The notes: generated from the sequence alone by a model not told the origin. Shown: positions 50,179 through 59,724, numbered from the stretch's first letter. The stretch: 64,000 nt of DNA from Clostridiales bacterium (GCA_004557245.1 SFEL01000002.1:1-64000); one strand, 5' to 3'. Program-made: numbers and translations.

Positions 50179-51141
50179 TTATATAATCTTATATAATTCG
50201 TCCGCCTCAGGGGCCGGTATCTCAGTTCCGTCAGCGGTGCTCACGCCAGACTCCACCGCCTTGCCTATAACCGCGGCAGGTATGCCTATGGCGGCAAGGC
50301 CCTTCACCATGCCTTCGCCGTCGTCGCAGGCAATAAGCATGCTGCCGCTGGATATCAGCCTGTAAGGGTCGATGCCGAACTTCTGGCATATTTTTTTGGT
50401 TATTGGATGCATAAGCACCTTTTCTGGATACAGCACCATGCCGCAGCCAGAGGCCTCGGCCATCTCCCACGCGGCGCCGAACACGCCGCCTTCGGTTATG
50501 TCGTGCATGGCGGTGGCGCCGTGCTCTGCGGCGTAAAGACCCTCTTTGACTACGCTTACCATGGACATAAAGCCCCGTGCTTCCTCCAGCTCGGCATCTG
50601 TCAGCCCGGTACGCCCGGCAGCGTCTGAGGCTATAACTGCCGTTCCCTCTATGCCCGCCATCTTGGTCATGATTATATCCTGCCCTGCCTTCATGCCGGC
50701 GGGAGTGATAATGCCGTTTTTGCCCGCCCGGGCTATTACGGCAGCACAGGTGACATAGCGGGTCACCGAAGCGGTTACCTCGGTATGGCCGCCGATTATT
50801 TCTATATTCGCAAGCTTCGCAGCCTCGGCCAGCTCTTGGGCTATATGCTCTACCTCCTCTTCCGTGCCATGTGGTGGTATAAGGAGCGTCACCAGCAGAC
50901 CTATGGGCTCGGCGCCGGCCGCCGCCGCGTCGTTGCAGCTCACATGTACCGTAAGGCTTCCTATATTTTTATCGGCGGCCGTTATTGGGTCTGTAGACAG
51001 CACAGCTATCCTGCCCCCAAGGTCTACCGCCGCGCAGTCCACTCCCACATGGGGGGAACAGACTACTTCTTTCCTCATATGTCCGAATTTGCTGAGTATC
51101 AGACTATCCAGTTTATCGTTGCTCAGCTTTCCAAGCTTCAT
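50179..51141 (-). CDS. AIR synthase-related (HypE/ThiL/PurM-like) protein
   Basis: 320 aa, ATP-dependent PurM-fold protein. VLSTDPITAADKNIG, VSCNDAAAAGAEPIGLLVTL, IIGGHTEVT and the C-terminal MHDITEGGVFGAAWEMAEAS and LISSGSMLIA match the HypE-like branch. However, the C-terminal PRxC motif that HypE uses for cyanide-ligand formation is absent (ends ADELYKII) and no hydrogenase genes are near. So a different, undefined phosphorylation reaction is likely. Overlaps ligA by 4 nt. Confidence 0.85.
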   Translation of the reverse strand: MKLGKLSNDKLDSLILSKFGHMRKEVVCSPHVGVDCAAVDLGGRIAVLSTDPITAADKNIGSLTVHVSCNDAAAAGAEPIGLLVTLLIPPHGTEEEVEHIAQELAEAAKLANIEIIGGHTEVTASVTRYVTCAAVIARAGKNGIITPAGMKAGQDIIMTKMAGIEGTAVIASDAAGRTGLTDAELEEARGFMSMVSVVKEGLYAAEHGATAMHDITEGGVFGAAWEMAEASGCGMVLYPEKVLMHPITKKICQKFGIDPYRLISSGSMLIACDDGEGMVKGLAAIGIPAAVIGKAVESGVSTADGTEIPAPEADELYKII

Positions 51142-53108
51142 CTTTTTGTTTCTCCGATCAGTTCAAAAAATTCCTGCTCGTTCAGCACCCTTACCCCAAG
51201 CTCTCGCGCCTTGGTAAGCTTGCTGCCGGCGCTCTCGCCTGCGAGGACATAATCCGTCTTTTTGCTGACGCTGCCCGCAGCCTTGCCGCCGAGGGATTCA
51301 ATAAGCGCCTCCGCCTGCCTCCTGTCCAGTTTTTCCAGCGTACCGGTCACTACTATGGTCTTGCCGCTTATAGGGCTATCCTGCTGCACTTCCTCCGGCC
51401 GGGGCTTTACGCCGTGGGCAAACAGCCTGTCCACCTGAGTGGCTATGGACGGATCCGCAAAGAACTCAACAATGCTTCGCGCCACTATTTCGCCTACATC
51501 AGGCACTTCTGTAAGCTGTTCCACAGTGGCGCTTCTCAGTGCCTCTATTGTGCCGAAGCGGCGCGCCAGATCCTTTGCGGTCTTCGCGCCCACGTTGGGT
51601 ATGCCTATGGCAAATATGAAAGCGCCCAAAGTGCAGTCCTTGCTGCGCTCAATGGCGGCCATAAGGTTGTTTATTCTGCGCTCCCCAAAGCCCTGCAGGC
51701 CCATGTAGTCCTGCGGGCCAAGGTCGTACAGATCCGGTATGCTCTTGAGTTTCAGCTCCTCCACGAAAAGCGCCGCCGTCTTTTCCGAGAAGGTATCGAT
51801 ATCCATGGCGTCCCTTGAGGCGTAATGGGCGAGCCTTCCCGCTATCTGCGGCGCACAGGAAAGGGAATTGGTACAATAGAGGTGCACGCCCCTGTGCTCC
51901 ACATGCGCCCCGCATGCCGGGCACACCGTAGGCTTTTCCACCTGTCTCTCCGGCACGTCGCCCTCCACCGCCGAAAGTATCTCCGGAATAACGTCATTGC
52001 TTCGGCGTATGAACACCCTTGAGCCTATGCCGACCCTTTTGCGCCGTATATCGTCATAGTTGTTGAGCGTTGCGTGACGTATTGTGGCTCCGGCAAGCTC
52101 AACCGGATCAAAGCTTGCTCTGGGGGTAAGCTTTCCCGTGCGTCCCACCTCCCACGTTATATCCCTTACGGTGGTGGTAGTCTCCTCCGCGGCAAACTTG
52201 AACGCCATCGCCCAGCGGGGAAACTTCTCCGTGGCACCCAGCGCCTCCCGGGTAGCAAAGTCCCTGACCTTGACCACCATTCCGTCTATCAGGAAGTCCA
52301 AATGGGGGCGCGACTCCTCCGCTTTATCTATCTCGTCGCAGACGGTCTCTATGTCGTCACAGAACACCAGATAGTCGCTTACGGTAAAGCCGTTTTCCCT
52401 GAGGAACCCCAGCATCTCGTCCTGGGTTTCCAGTTTTTTGCCTTCGATGTAACCCACGTTGTAGCAGTAGCAGTCAAGCCTGCGCTTGGCGGTAATTCGC
52501 GGATCCAGATTGCGCAGCGCTCCCGCCGCAGCGTTCCTTGCGTTTTTCAGCTTTTCATCGGTGGTCTTGTTTATCTCGTCCAGCACCGACAGCTTCATAT
52601 AGCATTCGCCCTGCACCTCCATCTTTCCCTTGAAGGGTATGGTGAGCGGCACCGTGCGTATGGTCTTTATCTGTGGGGTTATGTCCTCGCCTACGATGCC
52701 GTTGCCCCGTGTAGCGCCGGTCATCAGCCTGCCGCCCTCGTATGTGAGGTTTATGGTTAAGCCGTCGAACTTATATTCAAGAGCGTATTTGACCCTTGGA
52801 AGATGCTGGGACTCCGCAAGCCGCTCCACCCTTCTGCCCCAGTCTATCAGATCCTCCCGGGTGCGCACCTTGTCAAGGCTCCACAGCCTGTGTATGTGAG
52901 TATGGGGCTCAAAGCAGGGCAGCGGATCGCCGCCTACGCGCTGGGTGGGAGAGTCCGGCAATATGATGCCTGACTGCTCCTCAAGGCGCAGCAGCTCGTC
53001 ATACAGCTCATCGTACTCCTTGTCGCTTATCTTTGGCGCATCCAGTACATAGTACGCCTTGGAATATTCGTTGAGCTTATCCACAAGCTCCCTTATGCGC
53101 TGCTCCAT
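51138..53108 (-). CDS. ligA: NAD+-dependent DNA ligase
   Basis: 656 aa. NAD-binding Ia domain with YYVLDAPKISDKEYDELYDE, adenylation motif ALEYKFDG (active Lys), OB fold, tetracysteine zinc CPACGAHVEHRGVHLYC, helix-hairpin-helix repeats (AIGIPNVGAKTAKDLA, LTEVPDVGEIVA) and a BRCT domain at the end (ISGKTIVVTGTLEKLDRRQA). Complete. ATG follows AAAGGAAA. Confidence 0.97.
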   Translation of the reverse strand: MEQRIRELVDKLNEYSKAYYVLDAPKISDKEYDELYDELLRLEEQSGIILPDSPTQRVGGDPLPCFEPHTHIHRLWSLDKVRTREDLIDWGRRVERLAESQHLPRVKYALEYKFDGLTINLTYEGGRLMTGATRGNGIVGEDITPQIKTIRTVPLTIPFKGKMEVQGECYMKLSVLDEINKTTDEKLKNARNAAAGALRNLDPRITAKRRLDCYCYNVGYIEGKKLETQDEMLGFLRENGFTVSDYLVFCDDIETVCDEIDKAEESRPHLDFLIDGMVVKVRDFATREALGATEKFPRWAMAFKFAAEETTTTVRDITWEVGRTGKLTPRASFDPVELAGATIRHATLNNYDDIRRKRVGIGSRVFIRRSNDVIPEILSAVEGDVPERQVEKPTVCPACGAHVEHRGVHLYCTNSLSCAPQIAGRLAHYASRDAMDIDTFSEKTAALFVEELKLKSIPDLYDLGPQDYMGLQGFGERRINNLMAAIERSKDCTLGAFIFAIGIPNVGAKTAKDLARRFGTIEALRSATVEQLTEVPDVGEIVARSIVEFFADPSIATQVDRLFAHGVKPRPEEVQQDSPISGKTIVVTGTLEKLDRRQAEALIESLGGKAAGSVSKKTDYVLAGESAGSKLTKARELGVRVLNEQEFFELIGETKR

Positions 53109-53147
53109 TCCCGCAGTTTCCTTTCAGGTGAGATTATTTTTCTGTTA

Positions 53148-55367
53148 TTATTCTACCGGCTTTATGGGCGCGTATGCTGCCGCAAAGCGCTTTACGCCCG
53201 CCGCTCCGAAGTCTATTGACACCAGCATGGAGCTGCCGGAGCCCGATATCTCCATTACCGTGCCTACGCCGAATTTGTCGTGCTGTACCTTTTGATACTT
53301 TTCAAAGGTCTTGGATACAGGCGTCGCGGCAGGCCTTACGTCCCTCGTTCCATCGCCAAGGGAGTGAGTATCCATGGCATAGCGGTGGAAGTTCCTGCGC
53401 TGACCCCTTGTATGCTCGGCCTGCTCCCTGGCGTCTGGCTGTTTGACCGGGTTATCGGATACGGTCAGCTCGGCCGGTATCTCCTCTATAAAGCGGGACT
53501 TCCGGTTATAGGACTCGTTGCCGAATATGTTGCGCTGGCGGGCGTTGATAAGGTACAGCTTCTGCCTGGCGCGGGTCATGCCAACGTAGCAGAGCCTCCG
53601 CTCCTCCTCCATCGCGTGGTTGGACATATCGTTTCTCGCCCTTGACGTGGGGAATATGTTCTCCTCCATGCCTATCATGAATACTACCGGGAATTCCAGT
53701 CCCTTGGCGCTGTGCAGCGTCATAAGGGCCACCGCGCCGTTTCCTTCGTTCATGGAGTCTATGTCGGATACCAGGGAGACGTTTTCCAGAAATGCCCTCA
53801 GCGCATCCTCACCCTCGGGCAGATCCTTCTCAATTTCTTTGATATTGCCTATCAATTCCCGGAGGTTATCCATGCGGGACTCTACCTCGCCCCTCTTATC
53901 CTCGGCCTTGAGGTAAGTCTCGTATTCCAGCGCGCTTATCATGCCCCATGTGAACTCGGAAAGTGGCATGGTGCGGCTGAGCGCTATGAATTCGCCCATG
54001 GTGTCCGCAAAGGGTTTTATCTTCTTCATGGCCCGAGGGTCTATGTTCTCGCTGGTTAGGGCTGTCACCAGCATGGACTTGCCCTCCTGCTCGGCCACGC
54101 GGGCAAGCTCGGCTATGGACGCGTCGCCTATGCTGCGCTTTGGCACGTTGATTATGCGTTTCAGGGCTATATCGTCAAAGGGATTGTATATAAGGCGCAG
54201 ATACGCCATTATGTCCTTTATTTCCTTGCGCTCATAGAAGCGCTGGCCGCCGTAGACCTTGTTGGGTATGCCGTAATTCACCATGGTAGTCTCAGGTATA
54301 CGGCTCTGGGCATTCATGCGGTACAGCACAGCGAAATCGCCGTAGTTCATGCCGTTGCGCACGCCCTCCATTATCTTGCGGCAGACGAAATGGGCCTCGT
54401 CCCGCTCGCTGTCGGCGGTGAAGGTCTCTATCCTGTCTCCCCTGCCGTTGTCCGTCCAGAGCTTCTTGCTCTTGCGGCCCTGATTATTCTCTATAACGGC
54501 GTTTGCGGCGTCCAGTATATTTGATGTTGAGCGGTAATTCTGTTCAAGGCGTATTACCTTTGCGCCGGGGAAATCCTTTTCGAAATCCAGTATATTGCGT
54601 ATGTCCGCTCCGCGCCAGCCGTATATGCTCTGGTCGTCGTCGCCCACTACGCAGATATTGCCGTGCTCGCGGGCCAGCAGCTCGACAATATGATACTGCA
54701 TTACGTTGGTATCCTGATACTCGTCCACAAGGATATATCTGAACTTACTGCGGTACTTTTGCAATACCTCAGGGCAGCTCTGAAACAGCTCAAGCGTCTT
54801 TCCCAGAAGGTCGTCAAAATCCAGCGCGTTGTATTCCTTCAGGCTGCGCTGGTATTCTCTGAACACCTTAAGCACCGATTCGTCCAGATAGGGGTTATCC
54901 ATCAGGAACTTCTCCGGCTCGGTGGACTTGTTCTTCGCCTCGCTTATGTGCTCCTTTATCTGCCGCTTGGTTATATCCTTGTCGTTTACGCCGAGGCGCT
55001 TCATTATAGCGGCTATGAGCGAGGTCTGATCGTCATCGTCGTATATCACGAAGTTGCGGTCCCTGCCCAGCTTATCTATATCGCTCCTGAGTATCCTTGT
55101 GCAGCAGGAATGGAAGGTGGCTACCCACATGTCCTTTACGCTGCCGCCTAACAGAGCTTCGGTGCGCTCCCGCATCTCTCTGGCCGCCTTATTTGTGAAT
55201 GTCAGCGCCAGTATGTTCCATGGGGACACGCCGTGATCAACCAGATTCGCTATGCGATATGTCAGCGCGCGGGTCTTGCCGGAGCCTGCTCCCGCCAGTA
55301 TAAGCAGCGGGCCGTCCAGTGTATCCACCGCCTGCCGCTGCTCTTTGTTAAGTGTTGAAAGATCCAT
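53148..55367 (-). CDS. pcrA: ATP-dependent DNA helicase PcrA/UvrD
   Basis: 739-aa superfamily 1A helicase. Walker A LAGAGSGKTRAL, motif Ia TFTNKAAREMRERTE, DEYQDTN, GDDDQSIYGWRGAD, QNYRST and LMTLHSAKGLEFPVVF with GMTRARQKLYL. C-terminal tail with a Tudor-like segment (KFGVGTVMEISGSGSSMLVSI) that contacts RNA polymerase. GGAGAG precedes ATG. An extended -10 TGGTAAAAT lies at about 55442-55434. Next to ligA as in many Firmicutes. Confidence 0.97.
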   Translation of the reverse strand: MDLSTLNKEQRQAVDTLDGPLLILAGAGSGKTRALTYRIANLVDHGVSPWNILALTFTNKAAREMRERTEALLGGSVKDMWVATFHSCCTRILRSDIDKLGRDRNFVIYDDDDQTSLIAAIMKRLGVNDKDITKRQIKEHISEAKNKSTEPEKFLMDNPYLDESVLKVFREYQRSLKEYNALDFDDLLGKTLELFQSCPEVLQKYRSKFRYILVDEYQDTNVMQYHIVELLAREHGNICVVGDDDQSIYGWRGADIRNILDFEKDFPGAKVIRLEQNYRSTSNILDAANAVIENNQGRKSKKLWTDNGRGDRIETFTADSERDEAHFVCRKIMEGVRNGMNYGDFAVLYRMNAQSRIPETTMVNYGIPNKVYGGQRFYERKEIKDIMAYLRLIYNPFDDIALKRIINVPKRSIGDASIAELARVAEQEGKSMLVTALTSENIDPRAMKKIKPFADTMGEFIALSRTMPLSEFTWGMISALEYETYLKAEDKRGEVESRMDNLRELIGNIKEIEKDLPEGEDALRAFLENVSLVSDIDSMNEGNGAVALMTLHSAKGLEFPVVFMIGMEENIFPTSRARNDMSNHAMEEERRLCYVGMTRARQKLYLINARQRNIFGNESYNRKSRFIEEIPAELTVSDNPVKQPDAREQAEHTRGQRRNFHRYAMDTHSLGDGTRDVRPAATPVSKTFEKYQKVQHDKFGVGTVMEISGSGSSMLVSIDFGAAGVKRFAAAYAPIKPVE

Positions 55368-55546
55368 TTTACTCTCCGTTTCCGGTAAGCCACATTATAT
55401 CAAACAGGCTGTACTGCATATTTTTACATATACATTTTACCACAAACTTCGCGCAATAAAAAGTCTGGAATAAGTCAAGCTCCCGCATGAGCTTCCAAAC
55501 TGCCTTGCGGCTCGCAAAAACGCCGTTTTGCTGTCTTTGGGGCATA

Positions 55547-55597
55547 TAAAATCCCCTATTTTTAGACAATACGCCATACTGTCTAACAAATAGGGGG
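55547..55597 (-). terminator. Terminator of the nadD-rsfS operon
   Basis: Near-perfect inverted repeat: 55553-55568 with 55580-55596 (CCCCTATTT and TTAGACA arms, one extra base), loop of about 11 nt. On the minus strand it is followed by ATTTTATAT. Lies 40 nt after the rsfS stop. The remainder of 55368-55636 holds the pcrA promoter and no convincing gene. Confidence 0.65.
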
Positions 55598-55636
55598 CAG
55601 TTTATCCTACCGTACCGATTTTTTATGCTTTGTATT

Positions 55637-56005
55637 TTAGTCCTCGCCCTTCTCCTTTGAGAAGTTTATGCACTTACTGGGATCGTCGTCCCAGAGGCGC
55701 TCCATATTGTAGAACTCCCTCTCCTCCGGGTGGAATATGTGTACCAGTATATGTCCGAAGTCCAGCACTATCCAGCGCGCCTCGCCGTAGCCCTCCTTGC
55801 GAAGCACCGTAAGTCCCATATCAGCGGCCTTATCTTCCAGCTCGTCGCACAGGGTGCGCACCTGCGTTGTAGCGCGTCCTGAGCATACCACGAACCACTC
55901 GGCTATTATGGTCTTGTCCGCAACGTTCAGGGCGCGGATATTAAGCGCCTTTTTGTCGTATAGTATCTCGCATATTTTCAGTACCTGTTCTTTAGCTTCA
56001 GTCAT
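55637..56005 (-). CDS. rsfS: Ribosomal silencing factor RsfS
   Basis: 122 aa. Family motifs ALNIRALNVADKTIIAEWFV, CSGRATTQVRTLCDELEDKA, GYGEARWIVLDFGHILVHIF and REFYNMERLWDD. Binds uL14 and blocks subunit joining in starvation. Overlaps the nadD fusion gene by 8 nt. Confidence 0.96.
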   Translation of the reverse strand: MTEAKEQVLKICEILYDKKALNIRALNVADKTIIAEWFVVCSGRATTQVRTLCDELEDKAADMGLTVLRKEGYGEARWIVLDFGHILVHIFHPEEREFYNMERLWDDDPSKCINFSKEKGED

Positions 56006-57170
56006 TATTGCCCTCCAAGCTTTTCTTTATCTCGTTCAGTGCGATATAGGTCTCAGGGGTTATCTTACCCTTTTTTTCCCTTTCAACGTGGTCTATTGCG
56101 TGCTCTATGCAGCACACCATGCCGCGGTCCAAGTCCTTATCCGTCTCGCGGCGTATATCCTCCACGCCGTCGTAGATCCTTCCTTGTTCTATTTTATCCG
56201 CAAGGTACACTATCTTGTCAAGTGCCATCATGTGGCTCTTGCAGGTAGTATGGCAGCCTATAGCGGAAAGTACATCATTATCCGTAATTCCGAATACCCG
56301 CCTTGCCCTCACCGCGCCGAGAGGGCCGTGTATTATAGGCTGCGCCATGTTTGATACGTCCAGGCCGTAATCCTTTGCCAATTCGTACTGTTTTTCAGGC
56401 GGCAGCTTGGCGCAGTCGTGCAGCAACCCCGCAAGGGCGGCCTTTTTTCTGTCCACACCGTATTTGTCCGCCAGCTCTATAGATTTCATCATCACCCGCA
56501 TGGTGTGGGCATATCGGGTGGGTTTAAGGTCAGCCTTAAGCCTTTGTCGAATCTTCTCCGTATCTTCCGGGAAATACAGCCCATTCTGATATATGTACTC
56601 CGCTGCCTTCAGCGGCACAAGATCCGTAATAGGCCGCCAGGCTTCCACCCTCTCGCGTATGGCGGTGGACGAGATGTCCGGTCCTACTATGCCGGAAATA
56701 TATACCTTCGCGCCGTAGTCGGCCTCGAGGGTCTTTATCTTTTCCTTCATCTCTGCCTCGCCGCCGGAATCCGGCCTGCCTACCGCTATAAACTCCGCCC
56801 GTTTGAAAAGCTCCGGGGCGTTGTGCCATGTGTCTATGCTAAGCAGCATGTCGGCGCCAACTATGCAGAAAATTCGGTCTTCCGGGTACATCTCGTGCAG
56901 TATTTCCAGCGTATCAACAGTATAACTCTTACCCTGGCGCTTCAGTTCAAGATCGCATGGCTCCAAATCGCCATGGTTCTCCAGAGCGAGCCTCGTCATC
57001 TCATACCGAACGTCCGCCTTTACCCCGTCCGCGATTTTTTTATGCGGCGGGTCGTTGGCCACCATGAACAGCACCCTGTCGAGGCTGTATTTTACCCGCA
57101 CCTCTGCGGCTATATCTATGTGTCCGTTGTGTATCGGATTGAAGCTTCCGCCAAACATGGCTGTACGCAT
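55998..57170 (-). CDS. nadD: Nicotinate-nucleotide adenylyltransferase fused to YqeK-type HD phosphohydrolase
   Basis: 390 aa, two enzymes in one chain. NadD domain (1-195): AMFGGSFNPIHNGHIDIA (HxGH), LFMVANDPPHKK, IVGADMLLSIDTWHNAPELF and ISSTAIRERV. YqeK domain (about 200-388): THTM-like YAHTMRVMMKSIELADKYGV, ALAGLLHDCAKLPPEKQY, IHGPLGAVRARRVFG, IGCHTTCKSHM. NadD makes deamido-NAD; YqeK hydrolyses Ap4A. In most Firmicutes these are separate neighbouring genes. ATG 57170 is preferred over an upstream TTG 57188 by family N-terminus. Confidence 0.95.
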   Translation of the reverse strand: MRTAMFGGSFNPIHNGHIDIAAEVRVKYSLDRVLFMVANDPPHKKIADGVKADVRYEMTRLALENHGDLEPCDLELKRQGKSYTVDTLEILHEMYPEDRIFCIVGADMLLSIDTWHNAPELFKRAEFIAVGRPDSGGEAEMKEKIKTLEADYGAKVYISGIVGPDISSTAIRERVEAWRPITDLVPLKAAEYIYQNGLYFPEDTEKIRQRLKADLKPTRYAHTMRVMMKSIELADKYGVDRKKAALAGLLHDCAKLPPEKQYELAKDYGLDVSNMAQPIIHGPLGAVRARRVFGITDNDVLSAIGCHTTCKSHMMALDKIVYLADKIEQGRIYDGVEDIRRETDKDLDRGMVCCIEHAIDHVEREKKGKITPETYIALNEIKKSLEGNND

Positions 57171-57287
57171 CGCGTGATTACCTTTCAAAATAAAATTTCA
57201 CAAAAGAATTATACACCGGTTTTGCCATCGTGTATAGTTCAGCCGCCCATAAGGAATAATAAATCCAAAGAGCGAGGTGTATTTTCG

Positions 57288-58115
57288 ATGAAACAGAATA
57301 AACAGCTCATACGCTGCCTAAAAAAGAAGCTTTACGGCGGCAGGGGACTTTTTTCAAGGACTGTAGACTACATAGCACTGCGCGCCATAGTGTTCATGGG
57401 GTGCTATATGTGGTTTTCAGCCATGGTGGCCAATGGCGTGGCCAAGGCAATGCTCAGCCTCGCCTCCACCGGATTCATATCCGTAGGGCTGGATCTTATA
57501 AACAGCCTTCGCCTCGATTCGCTCATACGCGCGGAACGCAGGCGCGTATCCGCCGCAGCACTGAACGACAGGCTGCTTCTTATGACTGACGATGAGCGCA
57601 ACAGGCTCATCGCAGAGCACATCTCAAAAGAAGGGAAGCAGGCGGACAGGCTGATATGCTCCGTTCACCGCTCCGAAGGCCCTACCCCGGACGATATGCT
57701 GAAGGCCGCCCGGGCCGCCCGCAAACGCGGCCTAAGCAAGGTCTCCGTATATTACGGCGGGCCGCTGCAAAGCAGCGCAAAGGCCACAGCCTCCGCCTGC
57801 CCGGATATCACATTTACGCTGACGCCTTTAAGCTCTCTGCTCACAAGGGAGCAGCTAAAAGAACTGTCTCCCTCCGCCCAGGAAGCCGACGCCGCAATAC
57901 TTGCGGAATTTGAGCGTGAGCGGATAAATAAAAAAGCCGCCCGCACTTCGGTATTCGCAGCGGGACGGCTGAGGGGCTATATAATAGCCGCAGCCTGCCT
58001 GACGGGGCTTTCCTTCTTTGTAGATAATGCCTTGTACTACAGGCTCATGGCTGCCGCCTGCCTTTGCTTTGGCGCCACCTCCTGGTGGCTTGGCAAGACA
58101 AGCGCCGAGGCGTAA
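57288..58115 (+). CDS. Membrane protein of unknown function
   Basis: 275 aa. A basic N-terminus (MKQNKQLIRCLKKKLYGGRG), two hydrophobic segments (about 34-65), a cytosolic Arg/Ala/Leu-rich region (about 70-215; NRLIAEHISKEGKQADRLIC resembles a helical domain, VSVYYGGPLQSSAKATA a beta-strand region), then two C-terminal membrane segments (about 222-268). I do not recognise the family. GAGGTG ribosome site 8 nt before ATG 57288; a longer in-frame opening upstream is antisense to nadD. It is the only plus-strand gene between rpe and lysR. Confidence 0.7.
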   Translation: MKQNKQLIRCLKKKLYGGRGLFSRTVDYIALRAIVFMGCYMWFSAMVANGVAKAMLSLASTGFISVGLDLINSLRLDSLIRAERRRVSAAALNDRLLLMTDDERNRLIAEHISKEGKQADRLICSVHRSEGPTPDDMLKAARAARKRGLSKVSVYYGGPLQSSAKATASACPDITFTLTPLSSLLTREQLKELSPSAQEADAAILAEFERERINKKAARTSVFAAGRLRGYIIAAACLTGLSFFVDNALYYRLMAAACLCFGATSWWLGKTSAEA

Positions 58116-58117
58116 AG

Positions 58118-58405
58118 CTATATCTCTATCTTTGGGTTTTCCCTGCTGGGCCTGTACAGCACCAGTTTTCTGCCTATGCACTGTACCGGCTCGGCGTCCA
58201 GGGCTTCGCAAAGCTGATCCGACGCTTCCCGGGCGGTTATGTCTGCCGTCTCGAGTATGCTTATCTTAATGAGCTCTCTTGTCTCCAGCGCCCCGTCTAT
58301 CTGCTCTATGAAGTTATCGTTTATGTTGCCCTTGCCTATCTGGAAGATGGGAGCAAGGGTATTCGCCATGGATCTAAGGTTGGCCCTCTGCTTGCTGCTG
58401 AGCAT
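58118..58405 (-). CDS. yhbY: YhbY/CRM-domain RNA-binding protein
   Basis: 95 aa. CRM-domain signature KQRANLRSMANTLAPIFQIG and KGNINDNFIEQIDGALETRE, SDQLCEALDAEPVQCIGRKL. Associates with pre-50S ribosomes. 26 nt after obgE. Converges on the membrane-protein gene with only 2 nt between stops. Confidence 0.95.
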   Translation of the reverse strand: MLSSKQRANLRSMANTLAPIFQIGKGNINDNFIEQIDGALETRELIKISILETADITAREASDQLCEALDAEPVQCIGRKLVLYRPSRENPKIEI

Positions 58406-58430
58406 TATTTATTCTCTCCCATAAAATTAT

Positions 58431-59702
58431 TTATTCTATAAAGTCGAATTCCCATTCGCCCATGCGTATGGTGCTGTCATCTGTGGCGCCCCTTTCGCGC
58501 AGAGCGTCTATTATTCCCTCTTTTATGAGGAATTGCTGGAAGCGGCGCATGGATTCATCATCCTCGGCATATGTGGTGTCGAGAAGATAGTCTATAGTGC
58601 CGCCGGTAAGGGTGTATACTCCATCGTCGCCTACGGTTATCTCATAGCCCGGCTCGTACTTATAGCTTTCCACCAGCTCGTCCTCGTCGTATTCGAGAGG
58701 CTTTGGAAGAGTGGCCAGTGTCTTTACTATCTCATCCAGAAGAGCGTCAAAGCCGGACACTGTCGCCGCGGATACGGGGAATATCTTGACGGCTGTATCG
58801 CCAAGCTCCATTTTGAAAAGTTCGAGGTTGTCCTCAGCTCCGGTTATGTCCATCTTGTTTGCGGCGATTATCTGTGGGAGTCGGCCGAGGCTTTCGCTGA
58901 ATTTGGCAAGCTCGGCGTTGATCTGCCTGTAATCCTCCATGGGATCCCTTCCCTCACAGCCAGACATATCCACCACGTGAACCAGCATTCTGGTGCGCTC
59001 GATGTGCCTGAGGAAGTCGTGGCCCAGGCCGGCACCCTCCGCCGCTCCCTCTATAAGCCCCGGAATATCCGCCAGTACGAAGCTTTCGCCATAGCGTTTC
59101 ACAACGCCAAGGTTGGGAGTAAGGGTGGTAAAGTGATAGTTTGCTATTTTTGGTTTGGCGCTGGTAAGCACGGAAAGCATGGTGCTCTTGCCCACGTTTG
59201 GCAGACCTACGAGACCCACGTCCGCGATGGTCTTGAGTTCCAGCTCCACCTCGTGCTCGGCGGTCTTCTGGCCGGGCTGTGCAAACTTTGGGGCCTGACG
59301 GGTAGGCGTAGCGAACCTTGCGTTTCCCCTTCCGCCCCTGCCGCCGTGGAGAACTATGCGCTCACGGTTGGGCTTGTTCATGTCAGCCACTATCTTGCCC
59401 GTCTCCACTTCCCTTACGAGGGTGCCCACAGGAACCCTGATTATCACGTCCTGACCGTTTTTGCCGCGGGACATCTTAGCCTTGCCGTTCTCCCCCCGCT
59501 CCGCCCTGAAGTGGCGGGAAAAGCGGAAGTCCAGCAGCGTGTTCATGTTTGGGTCGGCAAGGAATACTATGCTTCCTCCCCGTCCTCCATCGCCGCCGTC
59601 CGGGCCGCCCTGAGCCACGTATTTCTCGCGATGAAAGCTGGAGCAGCCGTCGCCGCCGTCGCCCGCCTTTATGAATATTCTCGCTTTATCTACGAACTGC
59701 AT
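58431..59702 (-). CDS. obgE: GTPase ObgE/CgtA
   Basis: 423 aa. Obg domain (1-158) rich in Gly (KAGDGGDGCSSFHREKYVAQ, GGDGGRGGSI), G domain with VGLPNVGKSTMLSVL, DIPGLIEGA, NKMD and SAATVSG, and C-terminal OCT domain (about 345-423). Ribosome assembly and stress GTPase. Confidence 0.97.
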   Translation of the reverse strand: MQFVDKARIFIKAGDGGDGCSSFHREKYVAQGGPDGGDGGRGGSIVFLADPNMNTLLDFRFSRHFRAERGENGKAKMSRGKNGQDVIIRVPVGTLVREVETGKIVADMNKPNRERIVLHGGRGGRGNARFATPTRQAPKFAQPGQKTAEHEVELELKTIADVGLVGLPNVGKSTMLSVLTSAKPKIANYHFTTLTPNLGVVKRYGESFVLADIPGLIEGAAEGAGLGHDFLRHIERTRMLVHVVDMSGCEGRDPMEDYRQINAELAKFSESLGRLPQIIAANKMDITGAEDNLELFKMELGDTAVKIFPVSAATVSGFDALLDEIVKTLATLPKPLEYDEDELVESYKYEPGYEITVGDDGVYTLTGGTIDYLLDTTYAEDDESMRRFQQFLIKEGIIDALRERGATDDSTIRMGEWEFDFIE

Positions 59703-59724
59703 ATGGTTCCCTTTCGATTTTTAT

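Noticed and set aside
55369..55545. 58-aa minus-strand ORF with an AGGGG site, before pcrA
   Set aside because: The SD-like bases are part of the terminator stem, the ORF overlaps the pcrA promoter, and the peptide has no clear relatives; a faint resemblance to IS3 transposase (SRKAVWKLMRELDL) was too short to trust.
56418..57287. Long open extension upstream of the plus-strand membrane protein
   Set aside because: It is antisense to the conserved nadD-yqeK gene and the ribosome site at 57274-57280 places the true start at 57288.
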